Source: Thermus sp. 2.9
Lineage (GTDB): Bacteria; Deinococcota; Deinococci; Deinococcales; Thermaceae
NCBI RefSeq assembly: GCF_000794385.1
Contig: NZ_JTJB01000003.1
Coordinates: 248,001 to 312,000, forward strand
Direction: 5' to 3'
Length of the DNA stretch: 64,000 nucleotides
In this document: in pieces, positions 34,806-44,200 of the stretch
Layout of the letters: the number at the start of each line of letters is the position of its first letter
Position numbering within the stretch: position 1 is the stretch's first letter
The notes under the pieces: model-generated
Told to the model about the DNA's origin: nothing
The model's input: the letters and a program-made list of their open reading frames with translations, nothing else
Database searches by the model: none
Made by a program: the position numbers and the translations under genes

Positions 34806-35338
34806 AGCGCTTGGAGGAGGGGGCTTGAGCCCGCCGGGGAGGGGCTTAGGCCCAGGTAGAGCCAAAGGCGGTAAAGGGCTTCCCGCACCCAGTAGCTCAA
34901 GGGGTAGGGCCCGGGGACGGGGTAGCCCCCCGCCTCCAGCCCCAGGAGCCGGGCCAGGAAGAGGGCCCGGGGGAGGTGGGGGGCGTCGGTGACGAGGAGG
35001 ATGGGGCCCTGGAGGTGGGGCTTTAAGAAAAGGAGGTTCTCGTAGGTGTTTTGGCTTAGCGTTTCGCAGAGGAGGGCCTCCCGCGGCACCCCTCGCCGGG
35101 CCAGGTAGCGGCATCCCACCTCCCCCTCGCTCCAGGCGTCCCCCGGGGCCTTTCCCCCGGCCACGGCGATCCGGGGAGCGAGGCCCTTCTGGTAGAGGGC
35201 GAGGGCGGCCTGAAGGCGGCGCTCCAGGGCGGGGGAGGGCCTGCCCCCGTACTGGGCCGCCCCCAGGACCACGATCCAGGCGTAGCCCCCTTGGGCGAAG
35301 GCGGGGAGGAGGAAGAGGGCGAGCCAGAGCCAGCGCAC
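34457..35338 (-). CDS. YdcF/SanA-like DUF218 protein
   Basis: This is an envelope protein with a signal-like N terminus (MRWLWLALFLLPAFAQGG). DUF218 motifs follow: AWIVVLGAAQYGGRPSPALERRLQAALALY, PRIAVAGGKAPGDAWSEGEVG, LLCETLSQNTYENLLFLKPHL and ILLVTDAPHLPRALFLA. The homologous part ends near residue 175 (around 34830); from there the frame stays open through the antisense of divIVA to 34457, so the true end is uncertain and may be affected by the divIVA indel. GTG 35338 is preferred because TAGAGT is 7 nt upstream. The family role is unclear, perhaps in peptidoglycan or polysaccharide metabolism. Confidence 0.75.
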   Translation of the reverse strand: MRWLWLALFLLPAFAQGGYAWIVVLGAAQYGGRPSPALERRLQAALALYQKGLAPRIAVAGGKAPGDAWSEGEVGCRYLARRGVPREALLCETLSQNTYENLLFLKPHLQGPILLVTDAPHLPRALFLARLLGLEAGGYPVPGPYPLSYWVREALYRLWLYLGLSPSPAGSSPLLQALQGLQVALQSPLNWARKRAFSCLARSISPRMRLSSSAASRTTCSLAAWASLRMSSASFSAWALSSRAIFSAATTARLSSPSASLSRRDSSSRERTFSLRASFSWMRASMTSATRAK

Positions 35339-35373
35339 GGGCCCCACTCTACGCCCGAAGGGCCGGGTTTTGC

Positions 35374-35380
35374 TATACTA
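35374..35380 (+). repeat. Left copy of 7-bp target duplication TATACTA
   Basis: TATACTA here is repeated exactly at 36272-36278 on the other side of the insertion sequence. The left copy is preceded by TGC, so it is an extended -10 (TGCTATACT) and is probably the original hflX promoter, now separated from hflX by the element. Confidence 0.8.
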
Positions 35381-35390
35381 ACCCAAGTTG

Positions 35391-36233
35391 CTACCCAGCC
35401 ATCTTCTGGGTCAGGAGACTGATGTTATGGGCCAGGACGAAGGTGAGAACTTTGATGACGAAACCCTCCTGGGTCACGGCGTGGATGCGCCTGGGGAAGA
35501 GGTGATGGAGCATGCTCCCCACCGTCTCCACCACCCTCCGCCCCACGATGGCCAGGTACTGCATCCAAGGGAGATACCGCCGGCTGTTCCTCCTGCGGAT
35601 GACCATGGGAACAACCTCCTGGGCCTCCCGGAGGAGGTCCTCGTACAGATGGCTCTCGTACCCCCGGTCCAGGTAGAGCTCCGCCCCCTCGGGAAGGTCC
35701 AGGGGAAGGAGGAGAAGCGAAGCGAGGTCGTGGAAGCTCCCCGGGGTCAGGTTCACCTCGTGGACGAACTTCCCGTCGTCCACCAGGAGGTGGAGCTTGA
35801 GGCCGTGGAAGTAGACCCGCTTGCTGGGGATGAAGCCGCGGTAGGCCTTGTCCGGGAAGAGGCGGGAGCGGGGGGCGCGGATGTTCTCGCAGGCGGGGAG
35901 GGGGAAGGTGTCCAAGGCATACGCCTGGGCCTGGTGGAGGTGCTTCCAGACCTGGGCCAGGAGGTGGAGGAGGGGGAGAAGGAGGGGGTAGAGGGCGTGG
36001 AGCCTGCGGTTGAAGCGGCTTGGGGAGGGGACGTGGGTGAAGAGGCCGAGGTCTTTGGCGAGGGCCAGGGCCTTGTTGTGCTTGCCGCCGAACTCTAGGG
36101 CGGCAAGGAGGGCGAGGGTGAGGATGGCGGAGGCGGGCGTTTTGGCTTGGGGGTCATCCTTGTAGCCCATGGCTTGCAGGGCGTCGTCTATAATGCAAAA
36201 GGCCGCTATGAGACGGGAAAGCATAGCGGCCAC
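35391..36233 (-). CDS. IS982-family transposase
   Basis: This is a 280-residue DDE transposase. The catalytic acidic residues appear in ALDTFPLPAC (equivalent to the DSFPVP motif), ELYLDRGYES and VVETVGSMLHHLFPRRIHA. The length is close to the family norm and no stop or frameshift interrupts it. GTG 36233 is used; ATG 36224 is an alternative three codons on. The first codons lie in a perfect hairpin (36201-36231). Confidence 0.92.
   Translation of the reverse strand: MAAMLSRLIAAFCIIDDALQAMGYKDDPQAKTPASAILTLALLAALEFGGKHNKALALAKDLGLFTHVPSPSRFNRRLHALYPLLLPLLHLLAQVWKHLHQAQAYALDTFPLPACENIRAPRSRLFPDKAYRGFIPSKRVYFHGLKLHLLVDDGKFVHEVNLTPGSFHDLASLLLLPLDLPEGAELYLDRGYESHLYEDLLREAQEVVPMVIRRRNSRRYLPWMQYLAIVGRRVVETVGSMLHHLFPRRIHAVTQEGFVIKVLTFVLAHNISLLTQKMAG
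36201..36231 (-). promoter_or_regulatory. Hairpin covering the transposase start
   Basis: GGCCGCTATG (36201-36210) and CATAGCGGCC (36222-36231) form a perfect 10-bp inverted repeat with an 11-nt loop. It includes the second base onwards of the GTG start and the first internal ATG. A transcript entering from outside the element would fold the start into this stem, a known way for insertion sequences to prevent expression by read-through. Confidence 0.6.
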
Positions 36234-36271
36234 TATTTTTTCAGATCCAGGGGATAGGTAGCAACTTGGGT

Positions 36272-36278
36272 TATACTA
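36272..36278 (+). repeat. Right copy of target duplication TATACTA
   Basis: This is an exact copy of 35374-35380. It lies 9 nt before the proposed TTG start of hflX and can still act as a -10, but its upstream TGC has been replaced by the GGT end of the element. Confidence 0.8.
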
Positions 36279-36286
36279 GAGGGGCA

Positions 36287-37936
36287 TTGGAGAAGATCTT
36301 CGGCAGGACGGAAGGGCTCAAGAAGAGCGAGCTAAAGAAGCTTTCCAACCTCTACCGCCGCCGGGTGCCCCCGGAGCGGGTCATCACCCCCGAGCTGGCC
36401 CAGGCCCTGGCCCAGCTCTCCGCGGAGGTGGGAAGGCCCTTGAGCCTGCTCTTGGACCGGGAGGGCCGGGTGGTGCGGGTGGGGGTGGGGGACGCCAAGG
36501 AGCTTCCCATCCCCGAGGGGGCGAGGGCGGAGCGCAGGCTTTCCGGCTTCCGCCTCCTCCACACCCACCTTTCCCCCGGGGGGCTTTCCCGGCCCGACCT
36601 TTCCGTGCTCTTCCTGAACCGCCTGGACAGCCTGGCCGCCCTCGAGGTGGCGGAGGGGAGGCCCACCACGCTCCACCTGGCCTTCCTCTCGCCGCCCAAG
36701 GCCCTGGAGGAGGACTGGCGCATCCTGCCCCCCAGGCCCTACTTCCAGTACCTGGACCTGGACCACCGCAAGGAGGTGGAGGCCCTGGAGGAGGAGCTGG
36801 CCCGGCAGGCCCGGGTGCGGGAACTCCAGGACGGGAGCGGGGAAAGGGCCATCCTGGTGGGGGTGGACCTGGGGGAAGGCCCGGAGGCGGAGGCCGCCCT
36901 CAAGGAGCTCGCCGAGCTCACCCGCACCGCCGGGGGGGTGCCGGTGAAGCGCCTCCTCGTCTTCCGCAAGAGCCTGGACCCCCGGTACCTGGTGGGCCTC
37001 GGTAAGCTGGAGGAGCTAAAAAGCCTCGCCTACCACGAAAACGCCTCCACCCTTATCTTCGGCCTGGAGCTTTCCCCCGCCCAGGCCCGGGAGATAGAGC
37101 GGGCCACGGGGCTTAAGGTCCTGGACCGCACCCAGCTCATCCTGGACATCTTCGCCCTGCACGCCAAGACCCCGGAGGCCCAGGCCCAGGTGGAGCTGGC
37201 CCAGCTCAAGTACCTCCTCCCCCGCCTGGTGGGGAAGGGGAAGGAACTGAGCCGCCTTGGGGGTGGCATCGGCACCCGGGGCCCCGGCGAGACCAAGCTG
37301 GAGGTGGACCGGAGGCGGCTTCAGGAGCGCATCGCCCACCTAAGCCGCAAGCTGGAGGAGTACGCCAAAAGGCGGGAGGAGGCGCGGAGGCAAAGGAAGC
37401 GCCGGGGGGTGCCCCTCATCGCCGTGGTGGGGTACACCAACGCCGGCAAAACCACCCTCCTCCAGGCCCTGGCCCGGGGCGGGGAGCCGGGGGAGGACAA
37501 GCTCTTCGCCACCCTGAGGCCCCTCACCCGCCGGGGCTTCTTGCCGGGGGTGGGGGAGGTGCTTTTCACCGACACCGTGGGCTTCATCCGGAAGATGCCG
37601 GAGGAGCTCCTCACCGCCTTCCGGGCCACCCTCGAGGAGGTGCGGGAGGCGGACCTCTTGGTCCACGTCCTGGACGCTTCCGAGGAGGGGGCCTTGGAGC
37701 GGCACCGGGTGGTGGAGGCCCTCCTTCAGGAGCTCGGCGTGGAGGCCCCCCGGGTCCTGGCCCTTTCCAAGGCGGACCGGGCCGCCCCTTACGACGTCTA
37801 CTACCTGCGGGAGCGGCTGGGCGGGGTTCCGGTTTCCGCCTTAAAGGGCGCGGGGCTTCCCGAGCTCAAGGGGGCCTTGGCCGAGGCCCTCCTCCGCGCC
37901 GGGGCCAAGCCCCAGGCCTGGGCTCAGTACACGTAA
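36287..37936 (+). CDS. hflX: GTPase HflX
   Basis: This 549-residue ribosome-associated GTPase splits or rescues stalled ribosomes, especially under heat stress. An extra N-terminal region (about 1-190) precedes the HflX domain ([25 protein letters not shown]), and [19 protein letters not shown] is the family signature. The G domain carries G1 [10 protein letters not shown] near 385, G3 DTVGF, and G4-like SKAD. The TTG start at 36287 ([10 protein letters not shown]) is inferred; a TTG at 36266 would begin inside the insertion sequence. The IS982 element separates it from its original promoter. It overlaps acyP by 13 nt at the 3' end. Confidence 0.93.
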   Translation: MEKIFGRTEGLKKSELKKLSNLYRRRVPPERVITPELAQALAQLSAEVGRPLSLLLDREGRVVRVGVGDAKELPIPEGARAERRLSGFRLLHTHLSPGGLSRPDLSVLFLNRLDSLAALEVAEGRPTTLHLAFLSPPKALEEDWRILPPRPYFQYLDLDHRKEVEALEEELARQARVRELQDGSGERAILVGVDLGEGPEAEAALKELAELTRTAGGVPVKRLLVFRKSLDPRYLVGLGKLEELKSLAYHENASTLIFGLELSPAQAREIERATGLKVLDRTQLILDIFALHAKTPEAQAQVELAQLKYLLPRLVGKGKELSRLGGGIGTRGPGETKLEVDRRRLQERIAHLSRKLEEYAKRREEARRQRKRRGVPLIAVVGYTNAGKTTLLQALARGGEPGEDKLFATLRPLTRRGFLPGVGEVLFTDTVGFIRKMPEELLTAFRATLEEVREADLLVHVLDASEEGALERHRVVEALLQELGVEAPRVLALSKADRAAPYDVYYLRERLGGVPVSALKGAGLPELKGALAEALLRAGAKPQAWAQYT

Positions 37937-38190
37937 AACCCCTTTAGCCCGGTTTCCTCGGCCCACTGCACCTCCACCTCGTCCACCCGGGCGAGGCGGG
38001 GGCCTTGCTTGAGGTGGTGCAAGAAGGCTTTAAGGTCCTCCTCGGGGCCTTCCGCCACCACCTCCACCCGGCCGTCCGGGAGGTTTTCGGCGTAGCCGGA
38101 AAGCCCCAGTTCCAGGGCCTTCTTCTGGGCGAAGGCCCTATACCCCACCCCTTGCACCCTTCCCTTCACCAAGGCCACCAGGCGCGGCAT
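37924..38190 (-). CDS. acyP: Acylphosphatase
   Basis: This 88-residue small alpha/beta enzyme hydrolyses acyl phosphates. The phosphate-binding loop with catalytic Arg is [16 protein letters not shown] and the catalytic Asn is in [12 protein letters not shown]. The size is typical. TAAAAT on the minus strand (38202-38197) lies 6 nt before ATG 38190. It is convergent with hflX and divergent from tamB. Confidence 0.94.
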   Translation of the reverse strand: MPRLVALVKGRVQGVGYRAFAQKKALELGLSGYAENLPDGRVEVVAEGPEEDLKAFLHHLKQGPRLARVDEVEVQWAEETGLKGFYVY

Positions 38191-38250
38191 GAGGGCATTT
38201 TAACCCGCCCTGCCACGCGGCTTTCATATCCTTTCCCTATGCTTAGGTAG
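38191..38250. promoter_or_regulatory. Divergent acyP/tamB leaderless promoters
   Basis: TAAAAT (minus, 38202-38197) is 6 nt before acyP, and TATGCT (plus, 38238-38243) is 7 nt before tamB. The 60-nt region holds nothing else recognisable. Confidence 0.6.
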
Positions 38251-41200
38251 ATGCGGCGGGGGCTTTTCCTCCTCCTCTTTCTTTTGGCCCTCCTTGCCCT
38301 CCTCGCCTGGCCGCCCCTTCTGAAGGGGGCGGTGCTCCGGGGCCTGGCCCTGGCGGGGTTTTCGGGGCAGGTGGGGGAGGTGCGGGGGCACCTTCTTTTG
38401 GGCCTCACCCTGCGGGGGGTGCGGCTTCAGGGGGAGGGGCTCTTTTTGGAGGCGGAGGAGGTGGCCATCCGCTACGAGCTCCTCGGGCTTTTGCGCCGGG
38501 AGCTTCCCCTAAGCCTCACGCTAAAGGGGGCCCGGCTCAAGCCCACCTGGGAGGCCTTGGTCCCGGGGAAGCCAGGCCCCCCGCCCGCGCTTAAGGTGGT
38601 CTTCCGGAGCCTGGTCCTTCGGGATGCCGAGGTGGAGCTTCCCCGGGGGAAAAGGCTTTTCCTCCCCCCCTTGCGCCTCACCCTCACGGGGGAAAACCCT
38701 TACCGCTTCCTGGCGAGGCTTCCCGGGGGGAGCTTCCAGGGGGAGGCGCGGGCCTTGGCGGCGGACCTTTCCGCCTGGGAGGTGCGCTATGGGGGGGAGG
38801 TTTCCGGGCTTTCCTTCTTCTACCCGGGGCTTAAGGGGGGAAGGCTTTCGGGGGCCTTTCGGCTCGGCCCCGGGGGGATGGAGGGGGAAGCGCAGGTGGT
38901 GGGAGGGGTGGTGGAGCTCGTGGGCTTCTCCCTCACCCAGGTGGAAGGCCCCATCCGCCTACAGGGTGAGCGAGTGACGGCGCGCCTAGAGGGTGTGGGC
39001 CTCGAGGGGCCCCTCCAGGCGGAGGCGGAGGTGGACCTCAAGGGGGAGCGCTACCGCTTCCGGGTGGTGGGCAGACCCAGGCTTGCCGCCTTGGCCCGGC
39101 ACTTCGGCCTTTCCCTGCCCGTGGAGGGGGATGGGGTCCTCACCCTGGCGGGGGAAGGCTGGGCGGCGCTTAAGCTCACGGGCGCGTTCCAGGGGGAGGG
39201 GCGGTTTTTGGGGGAGCCCTTCCGCCACCGGGGGCGGCTTGGGTTTGACCGGGTCTTCTCCCTGGCGGCGGAGGCGGAGGGGCGGCTTTTTGACCGGGCC
39301 TACCGCCTGGGCTTCGCCCTGGAGGGAGGCGGCTACCGGGCGGCCTTCACCGATACCTTGGGGAGCCGGCTCGTCCTGAAGGGGGAGGGGAAGCGGTTAG
39401 CGGGAAGCGGGGTTGCGGCCTGGCCCAAGCCTCTGGAGGGGAAGGCGGAGGTGGCCTTCCTGTTGGAGGGGGGCCGCTACCGGGCGGAGGTGCGAAGCCC
39501 CAGCGTGGCGCTTCCCCTTTTCGCCCCCCTGGACCTCTCCGGGGAGGTGCGGGGGGAGGGGGGGCGGGTCTATGGGCGGCTTGGGCCCTTGGCCCTTTCC
39601 GGGACCTGGGGCGACCTCGCTCTGCTCCTTTCCCCCACCCCCTTGGCGGTGGGGAGCCTCGAGGGGGAAGGCCGCCTGCGGGGGGGGAGGCTTTCCGCCG
39701 CGCTCCGCTACGCCTCCCCCTACGCCGCCTTCCCCGTGGCGGTGGTGCAGGAGGCCTCCGGCTTCCGCTTCCAAAGCCCCTACGGGGAGGGGACGTACCA
39801 AAAGGGGGTCTTGGCCCTCCGCCTCCTTGGCCTGCCCGTGCGGGCCCTGGACGAGGTGCGCCTCTATGGCGAGGCCTTCTACCGGGAAGGGGCCTTGGGG
39901 GGAAGGCTTCGGGCTGAGGGGCGCTACCTCGAGGCGGAGGCCTCCTTGCGCCGGCTGGGGGCGGAGCTTTCCGGCAGGCTGAAGACGCCCTTGGGGGAGC
40001 TTCCCTTCGCCGGGGCGTACGACCCGGGGCCGGGCCTGAGGCTGAAGGCTGGGGACCTCACCCTGGCCTACCGAAAGGCCCTGCGCCTTAAGGGGGAGGC
40101 GGCCCTAGGCCCCTTGGACCTGCGGGCGGACCTGGCCTACGACGGGGGCTTTGCCGGCTTCGCCGAGGTGAAGACCCCCTACGGGGTGGAGGGGAGGCTT
40201 GTGGGGGCGGGGAAGCGGCTTTTCCTCCGCCTTGGGGGCTATGTGGAGGGGGAAGGGGAGGTCTACCCTGAGCCCCGGCTAAGGGGAAGGCTTGCGCCCC
40301 CCCTGCCCGAGGGGCTTCGCCTTCCGCCCCTCGCCTTTACCCTGGACCGGGGGGCCCTCCGGGTGGCGGGGGTGGGGGAGGTTGGGCTTGGGGGGCGCTA
40401 CCCCTTCCGCCTGGACCTTCCCTTCCGCTACCGGGAGGTGGAGGGCCGGCTTTGGGCCGAGGGGGACCTGGAAGGGGGCGCGGTGCGCCTCGCCACCCCC
40501 TACGGGACCCTGGAGGGGAAAGGCCCCTGGCGGGCGGTGCGCCTTTGGGGCCAAGGGGAGGCGCCCTTTTTGGGGGAGGGGAGGCTAGGGGGGCAGGTGG
40601 ACCTCCTGGCCCTGGCCTACCGGGGGGAGGCCTTCTTCCCCAAGGGGGGGCTTAGCCTGAGCCTCTCGGGGCGGGGGGCGGGCTTTCGCCTCTCTGGGAG
40701 GGCCCCGGGGCTTAGGCTCCTGGGCGGGTACGAGGGGGGGCTTCGCCTCCTCATGCAGGCGGAGGGGTTGGACCTCTCCCCTTGGGGCCTTCCCGTGCGG
40801 GCCACGGGCACCTGGGGTACCCAAGGGGGGAGGCTCCGCCTGGAAAGCCCCTACGGGGAGGCCCTTTTGCAGGGGGAAGCGCTCCTTCAGGCGAAGGTGC
40901 GCCTCCTTGGGCCCTATCTGGAGGGCGAAGGGGAGGTTTCCCCCTCGGGCTACCGCCTGGCCCTAAAGGTCCACCACCGCCAGGGCGGGGTGGAGGTCCT
41001 GGGGGAGGCCAGGGGGGAGGGCCCTTGGGAGGCCTTGGCCCTGGAGGTCTTGGGGGAGGCAAGGCTTCCCTACCTGGACCCCTTGCCCTTCCGGGGCCGG
41101 GTGTGGCGGGAAGGGGCTTTGCGCTACGTCCTCGAGGGCCCCGTGCGCCTGGTGGGGGAGGGCCTCGCCTACCGGGGAAGCCTGGCCCTGCCCTTCCGCG

Positions 41201-44200
41201 TTCTGGGGCGGGAGGGAGAGGTGCGGGGAAGCTTCCAAGGGGAAGGGCTTCGCCTGCGCCTGCAGGGGGAAGGGCGCTTCGCCGGGCTTCCCTTCACCTG
41301 GGAGGGGCGGTACGGGGAGGGCCTTGCCCTCGCCCTGCGCTACACCGGGGGGGAGGTGGCCTGGGAGGGGGAGCGGTTGCGGCTCGCCCTAAAGGAGGTG
41401 GCCCCCTTGGCGCAGGCCCTGGGCGTGGCCCTGGCGGGGCGGGTGGAGGGGGAGGTGGACCTGGAGGGAAGGGGGAGGGCGGAGGCGCGCTTGGCCTATG
41501 GGGAAGAACCCTTGGCCCTGGCCTACCGGGACGGGGAGCTTGGCCTGTGGCTTCCCCGGCGGGGGGTGGGCCTCGCCTGGGAGGCCCGGGCGGGGGCGCT
41601 TCGGGGCCTCGGGGACCTGGAGGGCGGGGGGAGGCTGGACCGAAGGGGGGTGGAGGCTTCCTTCCGCCACCGGGGCCTGGAGGTGAGCCTTAAGGGCCCC
41701 TACAGCGCCCTAGAGGTGCGGGGGGTTTACCGGGGGGAGGCCCTGGGGGAGACGGACCTAAAGGCCACCTTGGACCTCCTGGGGCTTAAGGGGGAAGGAA
41801 GGGTGCGCCACGCCTCCCCGTACGCCGAAGGGGAAGTGGCCCTTTTCTGGGAGGGGGCGAGGTACTGGGGGGAGGGCTCGCTAAGGGGCCTCCAGTACCT
41901 GACCCAGGAAGGTCCCGTGCGGCTTATGGGGGAAGGGGGGAAGGTGGAGGCCCGCTGGCAGGCCCCCTTGGCCCTGGGGGTGGCCTACGGGGAGGGGCTG
42001 AGCCTCTTCGCCCGGGGAAGGGGCAAGGTGGCGGGCTTTTCCCTGGAGGCGGATCTGCGCTACGGGAAGGAAGGGTACGTGGGGTGGCTCCGGGCCTCCG
42101 GGAGGGGCCTTGCCCTCCTCGCCCAAGGGCAAGGCGCCTTGCGCTTCCGCCTCCAGGGGGAGGAGCTTCCCGGAAGCCTGCAGGCGGAGGGGGAGGTTTC
42201 GGGGCTTGGGCTTTCCGGGGATGCCCGCTACGCCCTGGGGGTGGGGAAGGCGCGGCTTGCCGCCCAGGCCCGGCTTGGGGGCACCCTCCTTGCGCCCCGG
42301 CTTGCGGGGGAGGGGTTTTGGCGGGGAGGGGGCGGCGCTGCCCTTCCGCTTCGCCCAGGAGGGGATTTCCCTGTTGGGGCTTGGGGTCTATGCCGAGGCC
42401 CCAGGCCTAAGGCTCCGCCTGGAAGGGGGGAGGCTTTCCCTGAAGGCCGACCTGGACCTAACCCCCTTTGGCCTCCCCACCCGGCTCCAGGCGGAGGGGG
42501 AGGGTCCTTGGCAAGGGCCCTTGGCCTTCCGGCTCCTCCGGCCGGAGGGGGAGGCGGGGGGGCGGGTCTGGCTTTCCCCCTTGCGGGCGGAGTTCCAAGG
42601 GGAGGCCTATGGGGAGCGGTTTGGAGGGGCGTACGGGGCGGAGGGGCTTGCCCTCCGCTTCCAGGGGCCCAAGGTGGTGGGGGAGGTGCGGTACGGGAAA
42701 GGGCTCTCGGGGCTTCTTCGGGCCCGCTATCCCCTTTCCGATGGGGCCCTTTTAGCGGAGGTGGACCTGGGGGCGGGGCGGCTTGTCCTTCGGGGAGAGG
42801 GGGCGGTTAGGGGGCAGGGGGAGGGCACCTTCTGCCTGCCCCGGCCCTTGGGGGCGTGCGCGGGCCTCGAGGGCGATCTGGCCTTGGCGCTGGGCTACCG
42901 GGACTTTTCCTTCCGGGGGGCTTACCGCTACCGGGCGGAGGAGGGCTACCTGGGGGTGTGGGCTGGGGAGGGGGTGGTGGAAAGCCCCTACGGCCGGGCG
43001 CGGCTTTTGGGGAGGGAGGGGGGGTTTGACCTCGTGGGGGAGGGGCTTCCCCTCACGGCGAGGCTGGACCTTGTGCCCTTCCGCCTGGCCTACCGCTACC
43101 AGGGCCCCTTGCCCCGGGGGCTTGGCGTCCTCGAGGCCGAGGGCACCTACCCCGGGAAGTGGCTATCGGGGCGGTACGCCTATGGGGAGGTGGACCTCGC
43201 CCTGGAGGGCCTTTCGGGCTTCCGGGTGGCCCTCCAGGGGGAAGGGGTGAAGGGGGAGGTGGGGCCCGAGGGGGTTGCCCTAGCCCTTTCGGACTTCGCC
43301 TACGGCCCCGTGCGCCTCTCAGGGGAGATGGGAGGCCCCTGGCGGCGGGTGGCCCTAAAGCTTCGCCTCGCCGCCTTGGGCCGGGAAGCGGAGGCGGAGG
43401 GGGTGTACGGGGAAGGGGCCTTGCGCCTTTCCCTCAAGGGGGACCTCGAGGGGGAGGTGGCCTGGGATGGGGCCTGGCGGGGGGAGGTGGCCTTCCGCGA
43501 GGGGCGGCTTGCCCTGGAGGGGGAAGGGCTTCCCCGGCTTCGGGGGGAGGTCCTGGGGGAGGAGGTGGCCCTGGTCTGGCCTGAGCTGGCCCTGGGGGGC
43601 CTCCATCTGGACCTTTTGGCGCGGGAAGCCCAGGGAGAGGCTACCCTTCTCCGGGGCCTCGTCCCAGGCGGCTTGGCCGCCCGGGGGGAAGGTAGGAAGG
43701 TCCTCTTGGCCTACCGGGTGCCGGGGGCGGGGCTTCCCCTGGAGGGGGAGTTGGACTTGGAAAGCCTCGCCCTAACCCTCACGAGCCCTCAGGGCACGGG
43801 CGCCTTGCGCTACGCCGAGGGCAAGGTTTCGGGGAGCCTGGCCCTGGAGGTGGGGGGCGTGGCCCTTCGCCTCCAGGGGGAAGGGGCCAAGGTGGGGGTG
43901 GAAGGGGAACACCCCGCATGGCCATGGTGGGCGGCGGGGGCGGGGCGCCTCATGGGGGAGGTGGGACTGGACGGGGCCTACCGCCTGGACTACCGGGCGG
44001 GGGAGCAGGCGGTGCGCCTAGAGGGCCGCCTCCTTTCCGCCGAGCTCACCGCCACGGGGCCCTACCTGGAGGGAAGCCTGGCCTACCCGCCCAAGGGGGA
44101 ACTCAGGGTGGACCTTCCCCTTACCCCCTTGGAAAGCCGCTTCCAGGGCCGGGTTTTGGGAGAGGGGTACAGGGTGGAAGGGGCGTTGACGGGGGGCGTG

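Larger units (their letters stand above)
35381..36271. mobile_element. IS982-family insertion sequence, 891 bp
   Basis: The element is bounded by perfect 15-bp inverted repeats, ACCCAAGTTGCTACC (35381-35395) and GGTAGCAACTTGGGT (36257-36271), and by 7-bp direct repeats TATACTA. Terminal ACCC, the 7-bp duplication, the single transposase of 280 residues and the total length fit the IS982 family. Both ends and the transposase look intact, so the insertion is probably recent and the element may still move. Confidence 0.92.
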
